A stretch of DNA of 64,000 nucleotides from Parapristionchus giblindavisi. Lineage: Eukaryota > Nematoda > Chromadorea > Rhabditida > Diplogasteridae. The stretch is taken from positions 1,893,501 through 1,957,500 of the forward strand of contig CALSFV010000206.1 of assembly GCA_943737045.1 (NCBI GenBank), given 5' to 3'. The notes under the pieces are model-generated. The model saw only the letters and a program-made list of their open reading frames with translations, was not told the DNA's origin and searched no databases. Shown here piece by piece: positions 23,147 through 35,189 of this stretch. Each line of letters begins with the position of its first letter. Position 1 is the stretch's first letter. Made by a program: the position numbers and the translations under genes.

Positions 23147-25474
23147 ATGTGGATTCTTTTGCACATCGTCTGGCTTTCTGCGCTCTTTGCTACAGGTTGG
23201 TCTTAATATTGAATATTTGAATATAATTTCATAAATTATTTAAGTGATGAGCGATTGCGCATTTCGTCAATTGCCACGTGATGCAATCCGAAACGGATAT
23301 ACTTATACTGGAGATGCAAGTGTCATAGACAGAAAGGTCACTTGTAAAACCGAAAACGAGATACCAGTCATGGTATGTAGTATTTTAAATTCGACAAATT
23401 TAGACGTATCTCACCGTATATACAAACAAATTTACCAGATTACAGTTTTTTTTTCTCAAAAAAATATCGTACATTCGGATATTTTCCACTTTATCGATAT
23501 TTTTATGCGATAGTTTACCTTTAATTTATATATTATTTACCTTGATTGAGAGAAACAAATTTGTTGATTCGAAAAGAGAAAGTTGGCTTATTAGACCCTT
23601 TCCAAAGGGCGTCAAAATAGCTTTTGAATAGAGACCAAATAGCTGAATTTGTCACTTCTAAAATTTTTCTTGCTGAAAACCGTTCGACTAACTGTAAAGT
23701 TTCGTCAAATCCTATCTATTTTGAAGCATATATTTTTTATGCAACTTACCATACAAAACTTTGCCCTTTCGACAGAAGATTTTCTGCAAAATGACGCGGA
23801 ATGACTTGACTTACAATTAATTTTGTTGATAATGAGACATTGGAAAGTTAATTTTATGTAATCTTGTGACTCGCCACGAAAAAGAAAATCGCATTGATAC
23901 CGTAAAAAGTGAAGGAAGTTATAGCCTTAAAATTAAAAAAAATGGGGGGGGGGGAAAGATCTCACTCTGGTATTTTGCCACTTAAAGTCTACTTAAACTA
24001 CGTCACAGACTTTAAGTAGACTTTAAGTAAACTTTAAGTGAAAGAACATTTGACGACATGCATTACAGTATACCACACCACTTTAAGTAGACTTACGTCT
24101 CACTTTAAGTTTACTTAAAGTCTACTTAAAGTGGGAAAGTTTAAGTAGACTTTAAGTGGCAAAATACCAGAGCAGGTTCGTGCTGCCACAATTGCAGCGG
24201 TTTTGCTGTCTATCACGGTGTTCACTAAATCTTTTGGACAGGGTGACATCTTACAAGGGAATGCTGGCAGCTTACACATGTTGACCAAATGAATTTTGAA
24301 TCAGTCTGATGTTAGGAAGCTAGCTCAATCCATCATCGCCAAGCTCACATAGTGGAGAACACTATATATTAGGAGAAACACGGGTTGAAACAGCTAGCTA
24401 GAGAACCATTGCAGTAACGTTGTGGAAAACCATTTTAGGGCCTCCAGAATGTGCTCCCATCGAAGATTTGTCACGCGATCAAATTCCTGTCGAATATAAC
24501 TACACCGGAAAAACGAGAATCAAGTACGACAACGGGCTATTCATTGTTGGATGCGATTCGAATGATGCGGTCCCAATTATGGTATGTAACTTGGAAAGAT
24601 TCAACAAAAAAAACTTTTTGTTTCGCATGCTCACGAAAACATAAATATTCGAGGGACAATTTTTCAGAAAACGGATGGAATCTTTTCACTTATTCACATC
24701 ACATGCGAGGATGATCAGTCAGTCTTATTTTGTTAAAGGGACCGGGAAACGAAAAACAAGTTGATCTCATATAAAAGAGCTTGAAATTCTGTTTCGAAAT
24801 ATATAAATCTTATATCATAATAATTCTCTGGTAAGGAGAACGGCTCAACTTCAACTTCTGTCTTTTCAAACTTTCAAATACATATTTCTGAATAGTTTTT
24901 TGAACTTATCAACATGAGATCAACTATTTCAACTATTTCGAATCTAAATTTTTGGATGCCAGCTGCCTTTAAAAGAATGTCGATTTAAAGTCGATATAAT
25001 TATTCTTCCCTTAATTTTTGCTAATTCAGATGGATTGATGGCAAGACATCTAAACAAATGCCAGACTTCAAGGTGAATGACTGTTTCTTTCGCAAGTGTT
25101 TCAACATTTCAAATTCTCAATACATTAGAAGAATGATTTTTTTCCAGGCTGCATGTGTTCATAAATCCTCCAACTGTCAGTGTTACGTTGCTATCTTTGA
25201 GTAGCATTATGCATGGCACTCGATATCAATCTTGATCTTTTATCATTCAGATAGTTGTTCCTTTGGTGGAGAGAATGGGTCATTCCCTACGGAAGTACTA
25301 GGCGGAGATCATTCATGTCCTCATGGACAGCAATTCCAAATTGAAAAAAAGGACAGATCGATTGATTTCTCTGATAATATTACATGCAACGAGGATGGAT
25401 CGCTCACAATTAATGGCCAGAATATATCAACTGACTCAGTGAAAATTACTTGCGTTTCAGAGCAAGATTGTTAA
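23147..25474 (+). CDS. Secreted Cys-rich protein B2, single-repeat version
   Basis: Copy of B1 with an intact signal peptide, MWILLHIVWLSALFATG (23147-23195). Exons present: 23245-23372 (like B1 exon 2), 24439-24581 (exon 7), 24668-24717 (8), 25030-25072 (9), 25148-25175 (10), 25251-25474 (11). B1 exons 3-6 are deleted. Exon 2 ends in phase 0 and exon 7 starts in phase 1, so they cannot be used together. Exon 1 to exon 7, or exon 2 to exon 8, both keep the frame, so the gene could make one of two single-repeat secreted proteins with exons 2 and 7 mutually exclusive. The C-terminal module has the ITCNEDGSLTING motif and ends VSEQDC. The function is unknown; the splice choice is inferred from phases only. 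Confidence 0.6.
23965..24172. mobile_element. MITE with CTCTGGTATTT ends, lineage-specific insertion
   Basis: 208 bp, ends CTCTGGTATTTTGCCACTT and its exact complement, interior of repeated TTTAAGTAGACTT motifs. It is flanked by CA. Copy 1 of the region (8920-8925, GATCTCAGGTTCG) is the empty site. Confidence 0.8.
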
Positions 25475-25704
25475 ATTACCCAAATTTGTCTGTCTTTATA
25501 TGATATATCCGAAATCACAGCCGAAATATTGTAATCTATGTTTCTAATTGTTCATATGATAAATAATGAATTGCGATATGTAGCTTTTAGAAATTGCACA
25601 CACATTCTCTCTTGTCTTCTTTATCGAAATGGCAAAAATAAATTTCTCAAGATTTCATGGAAAATATATCGTATGGGATTCATATCCACGTCTTCGAGCA
25701 CACT

Positions 25705-25920
25705 CTCTGGTATTTCAAAACTTAAAGTCTACTTAAAATACGTCACTGACTTGAAGTTTACTTTAAGTAGGCAAACTTCAAGAGTGACGTCACTTTTTCA
25801 CTTTAAGTAGACTTGCGTCTCACTTGAAGTAGACTTACACAGTGGCGTCACACTTTAAGTAGCCTTACGGTTCACTTGAAGTAGACTTACATGTACACTT
25901 CAAGTTTTGAAATACCAGAG
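25705..25920. mobile_element. MITE with CTCTGGTATTT ends (duplicate of 13249-13464)
   Basis: Same insertion as at 13249-13464, carried by the segmental duplication. Confidence 0.7.
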
Positions 25921-26386
25921 CTGGTGGCAGTGTCTTACAAGTGGAGGTAGTCGAGACGACTCAGCCTAGCCTTATGAGATGGCACCAGCATGATTAGAAT
26001 CACTTTTAGATGGTGATTGCAAATTCGTTTTCAGAAGTTCCTAATCGGCATGAGTTTCCAAATCCTGACCAGAGATGGGATTTTACGTTTACGGATTTTA
26101 CGGATTCCGCAAAATTCAAAACCGTAAAATCCGTTAAATATTTTAATGAAATAAATGCTTACAAATGTAAGAAAATTGTACAAAAAATCAATTTTTTTGC
26201 GCGAAATACTTACTCAACAGTTGTTAGAGTTTTGCAAGTGTGTTCTGATTGAATATAGTCGACTCATGAAAATGTCGAATTCTCCTAAAGTGCAATAAGA
26301 ACATCGGATTCGACTAATTATTAATAGCGCGGTCTACTTTTTCATTTATTTTGGCTTTATTGTTAATCTTTGCGCTGATAAAAAAG

Positions 26387-26765
26387 ATCAACCTCATTAT
26401 CTCTTCAGTCATCCAGGATGTTTTCGCTGCTTAATCGTTCACACATTTAATCGAAATAACAGTGTGGGCGTAAAGGCATGCTTCTCATCGATTCACTCGA
26501 ACTTGAATGAGTCCTGGAAAGAACTTGCAGGTTACTGTAGCATTTGATGCAGCAACGTGTATTGTTATATGCATAATAGTGAAAAATGAAAGCAATTATC
26601 CATTTCCTAATGGATTATTGTAGATTTCGGTAATGCAGAACTGTAAATTACTGTAATTATCAGTGTGCATATAATAATACATTATCAACAATCGAATGGC
26701 CAGCTCCATGTTTTAGAGAGATGATGAGCCCTTTATTTGGAGTTAGAAAAGATGGAGTCGCCATG
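26387..26765 (-). pseudogene. Rearranged CHK kinase fragment (second copy)
   Basis: Duplicate of 13940-14318 with exon-1-like, exon-2-like and exon-6-like pieces fused on the - strand. Here the exon-2-like piece also gains a stop (GAGTGA in place of GAGGGA). Confidence 0.55.
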
Positions 26766-27490
26766 AATAAGTAGATTGGGAACTGTGATAAATTTGTCGG
26801 CATGTCTTTTAGAATTTGTTCTGTCAAATCGTGAGAAAAACCGTAAATTAGCACCGAAAAAAAAGATGAATTCTTATCAGCTTCATGCGCTCGCAAAATT
26901 GTGTAATAGATGTTTGTACCACATTTGCTCCCTCTCCACTCTCTCTTTTCTATCCACTCTCTCCGCTTTTCTATCTTTGTATCCTCTACTGTCTCCTAGC
27001 ATAATCGCCTCTCTATCTCCACTAACAGTCCATTTTCGCCGACATTTTTTTATTTGTCTTTGCTGTTTTCCATAGTAAAGTCGATCAATCAATCGTAGCG
27101 CACAGAATCGATGAGCACTGTCGGGCAGAGAAATGCTGAAAATAAATTATGGTAGATAAAAGGTCAAAGGCGAAATTCATAATCACTTCGCCTCGATGTA
27201 CTCAATTTCTCGTTTTTGTCTTCTCCGGTTTTGCAGGATATTATCACAGTGAGTAGCGCTCAAAAAGTAACTTACTTTTTTACTTACTTTTTTGTTTTTT
27301 TTATTTCGTGTATTAATAGCGTAAAAGAAAGTAAACAGTAAGTTCTTTTTGCGCGCTACTTACTGTAATATTACCCTGTAAAAAAGGAGTTTTGCCTATA
27401 TTATATCTTTATTTATTTATTTACATAATATATTTTATACTGGCTTTCGCTCTAATCGCCTCACTACTGTAATCTTTTCATTGGTGTTAA

Positions 27491-27603
27491 AGCAACACCC
27501 CACGCTAATTTGAAACTCTCCGCTGTGGCCACACTCTCTCGCTTTCTTTGTCTACGAGAGAGTGTTGCCAATGCGGAGAGTAAAACTAGCTTGGGGTGTG
27601 CCT
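27491..27603. mobile_element. 113-bp TTAA MITE (duplicate of 15039-15151)
   Basis: Same insertion as at 15039-15151, carried by the segmental duplication upstream of K3. Confidence 0.7.
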
Positions 27604-27702
27604 TTAACAATTAAATCTACCAATACATACACGCTTTAATTGTCTGTATTACGGATAATTTTCAATGTTTGATACCCCAAAATCTGATGTAAAATTTTGC
27701 AG

Positions 27703-30700
27703 ATGTCGAAGACCATTCTTGATCCGTCAATCGTTGTCCATTTGCTGCGAGAAGCTAATGAAGAGGTGCCAGAAAAGGTTGGTGTTAAACATGGACCCAC
27801 TCGAATCTCTATGCAAATACGTGACATACCATTTGTGCAAGGGATAAGTGGTATTCAATAAATTAGCGTGGCCAGCCATGTATCCCTTGGCGTAGTGGAC
27901 CTTAAAGGTGGAGTCCCTCGAATATTTTCGTAAAGAAACTGTGAAGACAGAAAGGTAGCAAAAATTAATCTACCTACCGTACACTATTTATTTTATGATG
28001 ATTCTGCTTATTGACCGCTAGAAACATGAATGAACCATCAGGCCCGTGCAGGGAAAGGCACGCTTTTTGAAAATTGAGGAATCGGAAATAGGATTTGAAC
28101 TTGTGACAAATGGGTAACGACACGGCGGTTCATTAGAGGGATCCCTACATTTAACTTTGGCTTGAAGCCTCCCGCACTATGAAATATCGACAAAGTTGAT
28201 TTGCACCGGGCGGGACTCGAACTTAGGAGGTTCGGATCGCTACACAAAAGTTCTACCCACTAAGCCATCTCGGCATGTATCTTAAGTCGCAAAACTCGAT
28301 GATAGCTCTAGTCAGAAGTGTTCCTATAGCGAGCAGCCGCAGCGCGTCGCCACAACGCGCCCAATCCTATCGTATATCTCATTTAAATTTTCGTGGTAAG
28401 ACTTTTTTGACCAATTTTTCAATAGGTTTGAAAAATCCAGAGCCGCTCTTAATTACTGTTATTGAACTGCCGTGAACGACGGTGGCCATATGAGGTGGGA
28501 ATAACTGAACTGAATCAGTTTTCGATGTTGATTACGAATCCGTTTTCAAACGTTGCCCAATCGAGCAGAGATTCGAGAAAATCGATATTGAAATTCGACT
28601 ATTTGATTCGAAAATTCACAACTTACCTACCTTATCCACTAAACTACAGCAGCAGGTGTTTGGATAGTTGATTGATGAGTTTATGAACGCATTAGGATGG
28701 TTTATATAGGAAGCCACACGAATTTCCGAAACAACTAGCGAATTTCAATATCGATTTTCTCTAATCTCAGCTCGATTGGGCAACGTTTGAAATCGGATTC
28801 GTAATCAGCATCGAAAACAGATTGAGGTCAGTTATTCCCACCTCAGATGGCCACCTTAAGTTGGAAGCATCCCCTTGTTAGTATTAGTGTAGTCACAAAG
28901 CGGAGTAGTGGCATTGTGACCAGATGTAGAGTGTGCTCAAATTTCCTATGTCTATCTACAAAATTACACGCGAAATAACTTCCAGAATTCGATTTATTAC
29001 ATTTTGCAGGCAGCGACTGAACTTGACTACGAAAGACTAGCAGAAGGCAAAGGATTCACCTCCCATCTCTATACTGTTCGTTACAAGAGCAGGAAGTATG
29101 CAGTCAAGGTTCGACCGTTTCAAGCTCTGTTCAAATGTGATGAAAAGAATTGAAAGCAGTGTCCGTATGCAAGAACAACGGGAAAACCGTTTTCCGGGAA
29201 AATGTGACTTCATTAGCTTAGGCGGAGGATTTTTGGAAAACGCCTCCGCCTACGCTAATGACGTCACATTTTCCTGGAAAACGGTTCTTGCATACGGCCA
29301 CAAGGGAAAACCTATCCTTATTATCGAATAAAACGGAAAAAATATTTATCGATTGTAGATCACCAGTGGCTCGACGATGGTAGAAGGGCAAGGTTGGTCA
29401 CACTTTATTGAATAGCTTTTTGAGATGATCGATACAATTATTGATTGACTACAGTACACGGTGATTCGAAGTGTTTTGTGTGAGGCAAAGTTGGTGCAGA
29501 ATTATTTGTCGTGGAGTACATATTATTTCAAAGGAAAGCATCCTCGGGCTTCCTCCCTCCTCCCTCGGGCGTAGATAAATTATTATTATTATCTCGTTCA
29601 GAAGCTTGCAATGAGATCGCGGAGCATCAGCACAATCGTGAACTGGCTGCATATCAATGGTTCAAACGAGTAATCGAGGATTACGGTAGCCAAGATCTAT
29701 CCAAAATCGTGCGATTCTATGCTGGAATACCGTGTGTGAGAGGTGAAAAGGTTCGGTATACGGGAACTTGTAGTTTGATCTTTGATCTTTAAACTCTGAT
29801 CTTTGCATCAGGGATACATCATTATGGACGAACTAAGCGACGAGGTTGCCACCGATGTGAAGTTTACTGATGGATTCAAATTGCCTACGGTATGTCTGAA
29901 GTTTGATCTTTGATTTTTACTTTCGAATTTGACTGCGCATCGTTCAGATCTACTCTATTGTTGATCAGATGATAGGATATCATACAGCATATCTTTCAAG
30001 TGATATCGAGGTTTGAACTTTGAAACATTATATTTTCTTTAGCTTGAATGCCATTGTTCTCATGTCTTTATCACATATTTCCTCTCACGGGTTTTGAGTA
30101 CGGACACAGCATCATTACTTTATCATATTCTTTACAGCTCATTCTGCCTTCCAAAGTTTTGCTCTTCAAACTTGGATCCGACTTTGTTCAAGATTGTGTT
30201 GGCAAACTACCCGAGAAGACATGGATCACTGATGATGTCAAGACGTTAGCGTAGTTTGATCTCTGATCTTAGAACTCGAATCATTGAAGCCTAATCTTGG
30301 ATTTTTTAAGGACAATTAAAGAATGGTCAACCCCTGAAGCACTCGAGCGCATGCAGTACGAACTTGTAGGTGATGAGAAGGGTCAGTCAGTCAATTATTG
30401 AGCTTGATCTTTGATCTTTGATCTTTTCAGATATTCCTCTTGTTCTTTGTCACGGCGACCTCTGGCAGAATAATATTCTACTCAAAAAGGATGAAAATGG
30501 CGATGTTGAGCTATTATCGATTGTTGATTGGCAGTGTGCCACCGTAGGTCAGATACCAAAGATCAAAGATCAGACACCAAAGCTCAAAGATCAAACTACA
30601 AAGATCAAAGATCAAAGATCATTTCAGGACTCCCAATGCTCGACATGGCTTCAGTGTTGACCATCAATCTTGATACTGAAATGAGAAGAGCCCATGAAGA

Positions 30701-31064
30701 TGAGATTCTACAGTATTATGTAGAACAAATTGATATGAACAGGAGTAGATTCGTGAAGAAATATCCCATTACGTTTGATAAGGTGAGAGATCAAAGATCA
30801 AATTGTAGAGATCAAAGATCAATTTCACATAAGTTATGCAAAGGGGATCAATGAACAACAACGAAGATCGAAGATCAAAGATCAATTTTGCAGATTCGGA
30901 CGATGTATCATCGTACGATGCGCTTCGCAGCACTACAATTGATGTTCGTGATGGCTTTTCAATCGGGAGAGGATGTGAATGAGAATGAAGAGGGTGATGG
31001 AGTGATAGCGAGGAGGTTGAGAGGGGCACTAGAAGACTGTTTCGAATATGAGAAGGAAGATTGA
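27703..31064 (+). CDS. CHK kinase-like K3, exon-3 acceptor damaged
   Basis: Exons: 27703-27777, 29010-29108, about 29547-29750, 29812-29889, 29948-30010, 30138-30244, 30311-30381, 30431-30547, 30628-30782, 30894-31064. Motifs are intact: GKGFTSHLYTV, KYAVK, VLCHGDLWQNN, LLSIVDWQ. No stop was found, unlike K2. The exon-3 acceptor has the same AG loss and in-frame insert as K2, so exon 3 is either mis-spliced, skipped or preceded by a cryptic acceptor; I found none that keeps the frame. The exon-6 donor is a weak AC|GTTAGC. Intron heptamers follow the K1 pattern. It may be a recent pseudogene or make an altered protein. Confidence 0.65.
29163..29297. mobile_element. Hairpin MITE in K3 intron 2
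   Basis: Duplicate of 16711-16845 with the same CCGTATGCAAGAAC ends. Confidence 0.6.
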
Positions 31065-32006
31065 TGTTGGTACAGCGACAAGAAAACTCTCGTTGTATGA
31101 TTCTCTTTCTTATCATGCTATCTCACATAATTCCGATGTTTATGTATTTGTTCTTGATTATTTGAATTCTATGTTTGCTACTGGATTCACACTAATAGTT
31201 CGTTAATCAATGATACGATAAATACCTTAATTTTCGCTCTATAACTATCACGAAGCTCCTTCAAAAAGAGACTAGAACAGCCGAATGATCATGTGTTCGT
31301 TTTTTGATCATGGTAGAAATAGTGTACAAATGTGAGAGAGGGGTCTTGTCAGAGTGTGAGAGAGTGTGGATAAGTGAGAGAGTGCAGAGAAAGAAAGGCG
31401 TCGCGTTTGAAGTGATCTACCATCGATATTGTTTATCTCTCATTGATTACCTCCATTCTTGCAGCCTCTCTCGCAAATTTCATTGGAACAACTTGTTGTT
31501 ATGCCCTCTTCGCGTGGTTTCATTCAAATCGGTCTGAATCTCTCTAACTTTCCCTCTGGCTTTTCTGACCATCTTCCCGCATGACCTCTCTCCATGTTCC
31601 TTCATCTCTCTTCACCTCTTCCTCTACTATTCACTTTGACCCTTCTCCATTTCTCTCACTCTCCCTCTTCATCCTCCCTTGTATTTGATTATGTAAAACT
31701 TCATAAACACTTGATCTACAAATATCGATTGACTACTTTTTCTCCAATCACGTTGTCTCTTCGATTTACATATTGCTTCACTATTCTTGTCTAGTCCTCG
31801 TTTATTCTATTCCAATCTGCATATGATAATCATACAATACGTGGTGATATTGTCATTTCATTCATTTGTAGTTTTCGGTCGTTTGCCTTCACCTCCTCCT
31901 CTCATTTCTGTGTTTGTTCCTTATTTACAGTTGATCTTTGATCTTTAGTTGTTATCATATTTATATATTCTCAATCTATTCATTTACAGTCTTCGCTCGT
32001 CAAAAT
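31065..32006. other. Spacer behind K3, no clear gene
   Basis: Pyrimidine-rich sequence homologous to the spacers behind K1 and K2. A TTGATCTTTGATCTTT run at about 31931 follows TTTACAG. No conserved open frame. Confidence 0.45.
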
Positions 32007-32738
32007 GGTGGTGGGCCGAAATGTTACTCGATAAATGGAAATGATTTGTTCGCATCCCTATTGTGAGAACGAGCTATTCGGAATTATGGTAATGAAACTA
32101 TTGTGTTAGGAAAGTGATCTTTGAGCACAATTAGATGAGAACAGAATATGCAAAATCGACGAGAGGGAACGAGTGGCTGAGCTTCGATTAGCATAGAACA
32201 GTTTGAGTAAAACCCACGTTTCGGAACCGAGGTTTCGGAACCGTTAGATAGGAACTGCCCATATTCAAATGGTGTTACAAATCGTTTTATATTTAAATAT
32301 AACTATACCTTAACCAAGGAACAAGTCAAAGGCTCATAACAACAAATATCTCGATATTAACAATTGCTTGAAACGTCTGACTGTGATGCTAGCCCAGTTT
32401 ATGAAAGCCAAACCAACTAACCCATTTGGATTAGCCAGAACCATGTCTATTCTGTCAGGCGATTCCGAAATCTCGGTTCCGAAACGTGGGTTTTACTCAA
32501 ATTGTTCTATGCTAATCGGAGCTCAGACAATCGTTCCCTCTTGTCGATTTTGCATCTTTTGTTCCCACTCCATCAATTACATTTGCATTGTTCTCTGTGA
32601 GCTGTTCTCTGATCAGGGGTTCATTCCAAGCAGTTCCTGGAATCTCATTACGACTTCCCTTTTTCAAAACCGGAGTTTCAAGATATAATTAACGAAAACA
32701 AGAGATCCGAAATTGAAATTACATATCGGCCCACCACC
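32007..32738. mobile_element. Foldback DNA element, 8-bp duplication
   Basis: 732 bp with inverted ends GGTGGTGGGCCGA, flanked by an exact 8-bp duplication GTCAAAAT (31999-32006 and 32739-32746). Inner arms include GTTTCGGAACC and its complement around position 32350. The 8-bp duplication suggests hAT-type mobilisation; no transposase seen. Confidence 0.75.
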
Positions 32739-32873
32739 GTCAAAATGACCCAGTGCCTCTTTCTCTCTACTAGACCTTCATCTGGTGATCTGCGAAGACG
32801 ATGTCTACTAATGATCGGATATTGCTTCTCTTTCAAGTATGAACCACCTTTGAAATTTCCAGAACATGTCTAA

Positions 32874-33494
32874 CATGGGAATGGTCGGTACTCACATATC
32901 CCAATTTTCACGAAAGTTGCAGGGTTTAGTAAATCGACTACGCTGATTCCAAATCAGCCTTAAAAACATGCGAAATGTTTTTTTCTGAAAAGAGTTATAG
33001 AACGACCAAAAAGCGATTTTTCGATTTTTCAAACGATTTTTTCAGCTGATTTCCCCACGCAACATGAGCATGCTCTTTTCTCTCCACTCCCAACGTGGTC
33101 AAGTTTTACGATGTTTGGCTGGTATTCCAGAAGGATCTTTTGTAATTTTTAAAAAAATGATCACACATGAATCAGTAAAAGAAGTTCATAACCGGTGAAT
33201 CGAACCAGCTGCCTCCGGAATGCCAACAAAACATCATACCACTTTACCATGCTGCATCTAGGAATGGATAGAGAAGAGAAGAGAAGAGAATAGCGAGATA
33301 AAATTCATATAGCGCATAAAAATCAGTTGAACAATCGCTTGAAAATAAAAAAAATCGCCTTTCGTAGGGCTATAACTCGCTTCAGAAAAACATTTCGCAG
33401 CTTTTTAAGGCTGATTCGGAATCAGCGTAGTCGATTTAGTAAACCCTGCAACTGTCGTGAAAATCGGGATATGTGAGTTCCGACCATTCCCATG
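32874..33494. mobile_element. Foldback MITE (CATGGGAATGG ends), TAA duplication
   Basis: 621 bp, ends CATGGGAATGGTCGG and its complement, flanked by TAA on both sides. Long inverted arms contain GTAAATCGACTACGCTGATT-like sequence. The centre has a tRNA-like segment on the - strand at about 33190-33265 (A-box TGGTAAAGTGG, B-box GGTTCGATTC). Same terminal family as 7177-7608. Confidence 0.75.
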
Positions 33495-34152
33495 TAAGTA
33501 ATATTTGTCTTTACTACATGCGCATTCAAGCCTTAGGTCCAGGGAAGTTCACTTGATGGCTTATGAACATTAGACCTTGCGGAATATGCATGTAAGACTC
33601 GGGTCCCAAATGGAAATTACAGATGGTTCATAGTGTTGCTTTACAGAGCTACTGTAGTTTACAATAAAAATCTAAAGTATTCAGTGTTTTCCACTTGGGA
33701 TACAATATCCAAAGAACGCTGGCGCATACGTTTTGATTTTTCGCTGTTGTTTTTGTTGTTAAAGTGAGCGTCGTGACAATGTCTTATTTGGTGTTCAAAG
33801 TTTTTTCGCCTCTTTCTTTTTCATTTCTATACTTTTGAACTTAACATCGCTAGTATTTTTCTCTTTTGCAAATGAATCTTTGCGCGAAAACTTTTTGCCG
33901 TCATCTTCTTCACCGTTCAAAATGCCTTGGTATTCAATCCATATCAGATAGGGGATAAAAAGATCTTAGAAAGGGTCCAAAACTACTTTACCACATCGTT
34001 TCTACGTGTTCGTCTCATTCACACACTTTATTTATTCGTTCTTTTCTGTACCGTGTTTTCTCGAAAACGCATAATCAGAAAAAGTGTTCAATATAAAAAT
34101 ATCTTTGGCAGATGTGAAAAAGTTGCATTCTATGATTTTTTACCATTCTTCA

Positions 34153-34252
34153 GGCCAAAATTATCGCTTCTTCGTGACAATCTATCAAGATGTTCAGACG
34201 ACCATCGTTAACGATAACATCCTTGTTGAGAACTCGGGATGCTGCTACCAAG
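34153..34252 (+). other. Conserved exon-like block, third copy
   Basis: Between TTCTTCAG and GTATAAAT; reads RFFVTIYQDVQTTIVND and ends with a CC motif, parallel to 4806-4910. A matching ATG exon may be 32802-32837 (MSTNDRILLLFQ). Not recognised; see the first copy. Confidence 0.3.
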
Positions 34253-34420
34253 GTATAAATGAATCTTGTCAACCTCGTTGATAGACGTGACGTCACAAAC
34301 GTAATTCCTGATCAAATTCTTCTTGCGAATGTGACGTCACGTTTGTCGACAAGCGATTTGTTAAACTTGATGTTTATGACCTCTGAAGCATTCGTCGGCA
34401 ACGACTTCAATCTTTGAACC

Positions 34421-34508
34421 ATATTGCCGCTCTTAAATGTACGATTCTTCATTTTCTTGAATGAGTATTCAAGAAAATGAAGAATCGTACATTTAAGAGC
34501 GGCAATAT
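34421..34508. repeat. Perfect 41-bp palindrome
   Basis: Left arm 34421-34461 and right arm 34468-34508 are exact complements around the 6-base loop TGAGTA. Homologous sites at about 20470 and 4970 have only the left arm, so the right arm was copied locally. It is followed by four ATGGCAAT units up to 34541. Confidence 0.9.
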
Positions 34509-34709
34509 AATATGGCAATATGGCAATATGGCAATATGGTTTATGGTCTTTTCAAACTTTGAATTTATAGGAATGCCCTATTATACTCGTACAATCTGGA
34601 TGTCTCCGTCATCGTCGATGACGTCATCAGAAGGTCTACGACGTCGTTACTTCAGGCTTCTCGGGAGAAAATGGAAAAGTGTCGCATTACACTTCTATAC
34701 GGATGCTTT

Positions 34710-35150
34710 ACCGTTCTGCTAGTCAAGAGACTTTTTCTACAAATCATAAAGATATTTGGGTGTGCTACTATTTGCAACCGGTGTCCAAGCCCGCGAAGTT
34801 AAATGGGTGGAGCCAAAATCGCAATGTAAGAGGGGTTCTCACAAAAAGGATGGGCGAGTATATCTAGACCATTTGATATGTCTACCAATAGGGACCCATG
34901 GTCTAGTGGATAAGAGGTCGGACGGACAATCCGAGCGGTTGGTCGGCAAGAAAGTTCGAATCCCCCAAGAGGATCAGCAAAAGATAACCTCTACCAATTG
35001 TGACCATCCATTTTTGCTATTTTTTCTTTGACATTTTCTCGCTCTCTCTAGGCTAACTTCTAGTGCGTGCAAGAGGTCCCATAGAATTACCATGAATTGC
35101 GAACTAACTTTTCTTTCTTAAAGTTATGGTAAATATTCTCAAATTCGTCG
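34710..35150 (+). repeat. tRNA-like repeat unit, copy 3
   Basis: tRNA-like core at 34891-34966 with A-box TGGTCTAGTGGATAAGAGG, stem TCGGA/TCCGA and B-box AAGTTCGAATCCC. Confidence 0.6.
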
Positions 35151-35189
35151 AAGTTTGATTTTTTGTTTACATATAGGATTACTTGTGTT

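Larger units (their letters stand above)
20680..30800 (+). repeat. Segmental duplication of 5150-18320
   Basis: Near-identical to 5150-18320 over most of its length. Offsets are about 15.2 kb before 24.34 kb and 12.45 kb after it. The change is due to a 2.8-kb deletion relative to copy 1: sequence like 9094 joins sequence like 11889 at about 24345. Further differences are the empty site of the 7177-7608 element, loss of the 8420-8600 segment, and a gained MITE at 23965-24172. Confidence 0.85.

Noticed and set aside
20320..34345. GTGACGTCACG near-palindromes as CRE-type regulatory sites
   Set aside because: The TGACGTCA core at 4-5 places lies in hairpin-like repeat DNA in spacers, so a regulatory role cannot be supported from sequence alone.
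34679..34867. Conserved open frame ending in ...VLTKRMGEYI across the tRNA-like unit
   Set aside because: It is open in several copies, but it runs through repeat DNA, changes length between copies and has no acceptor or start conserved; similarity follows from recent duplication.
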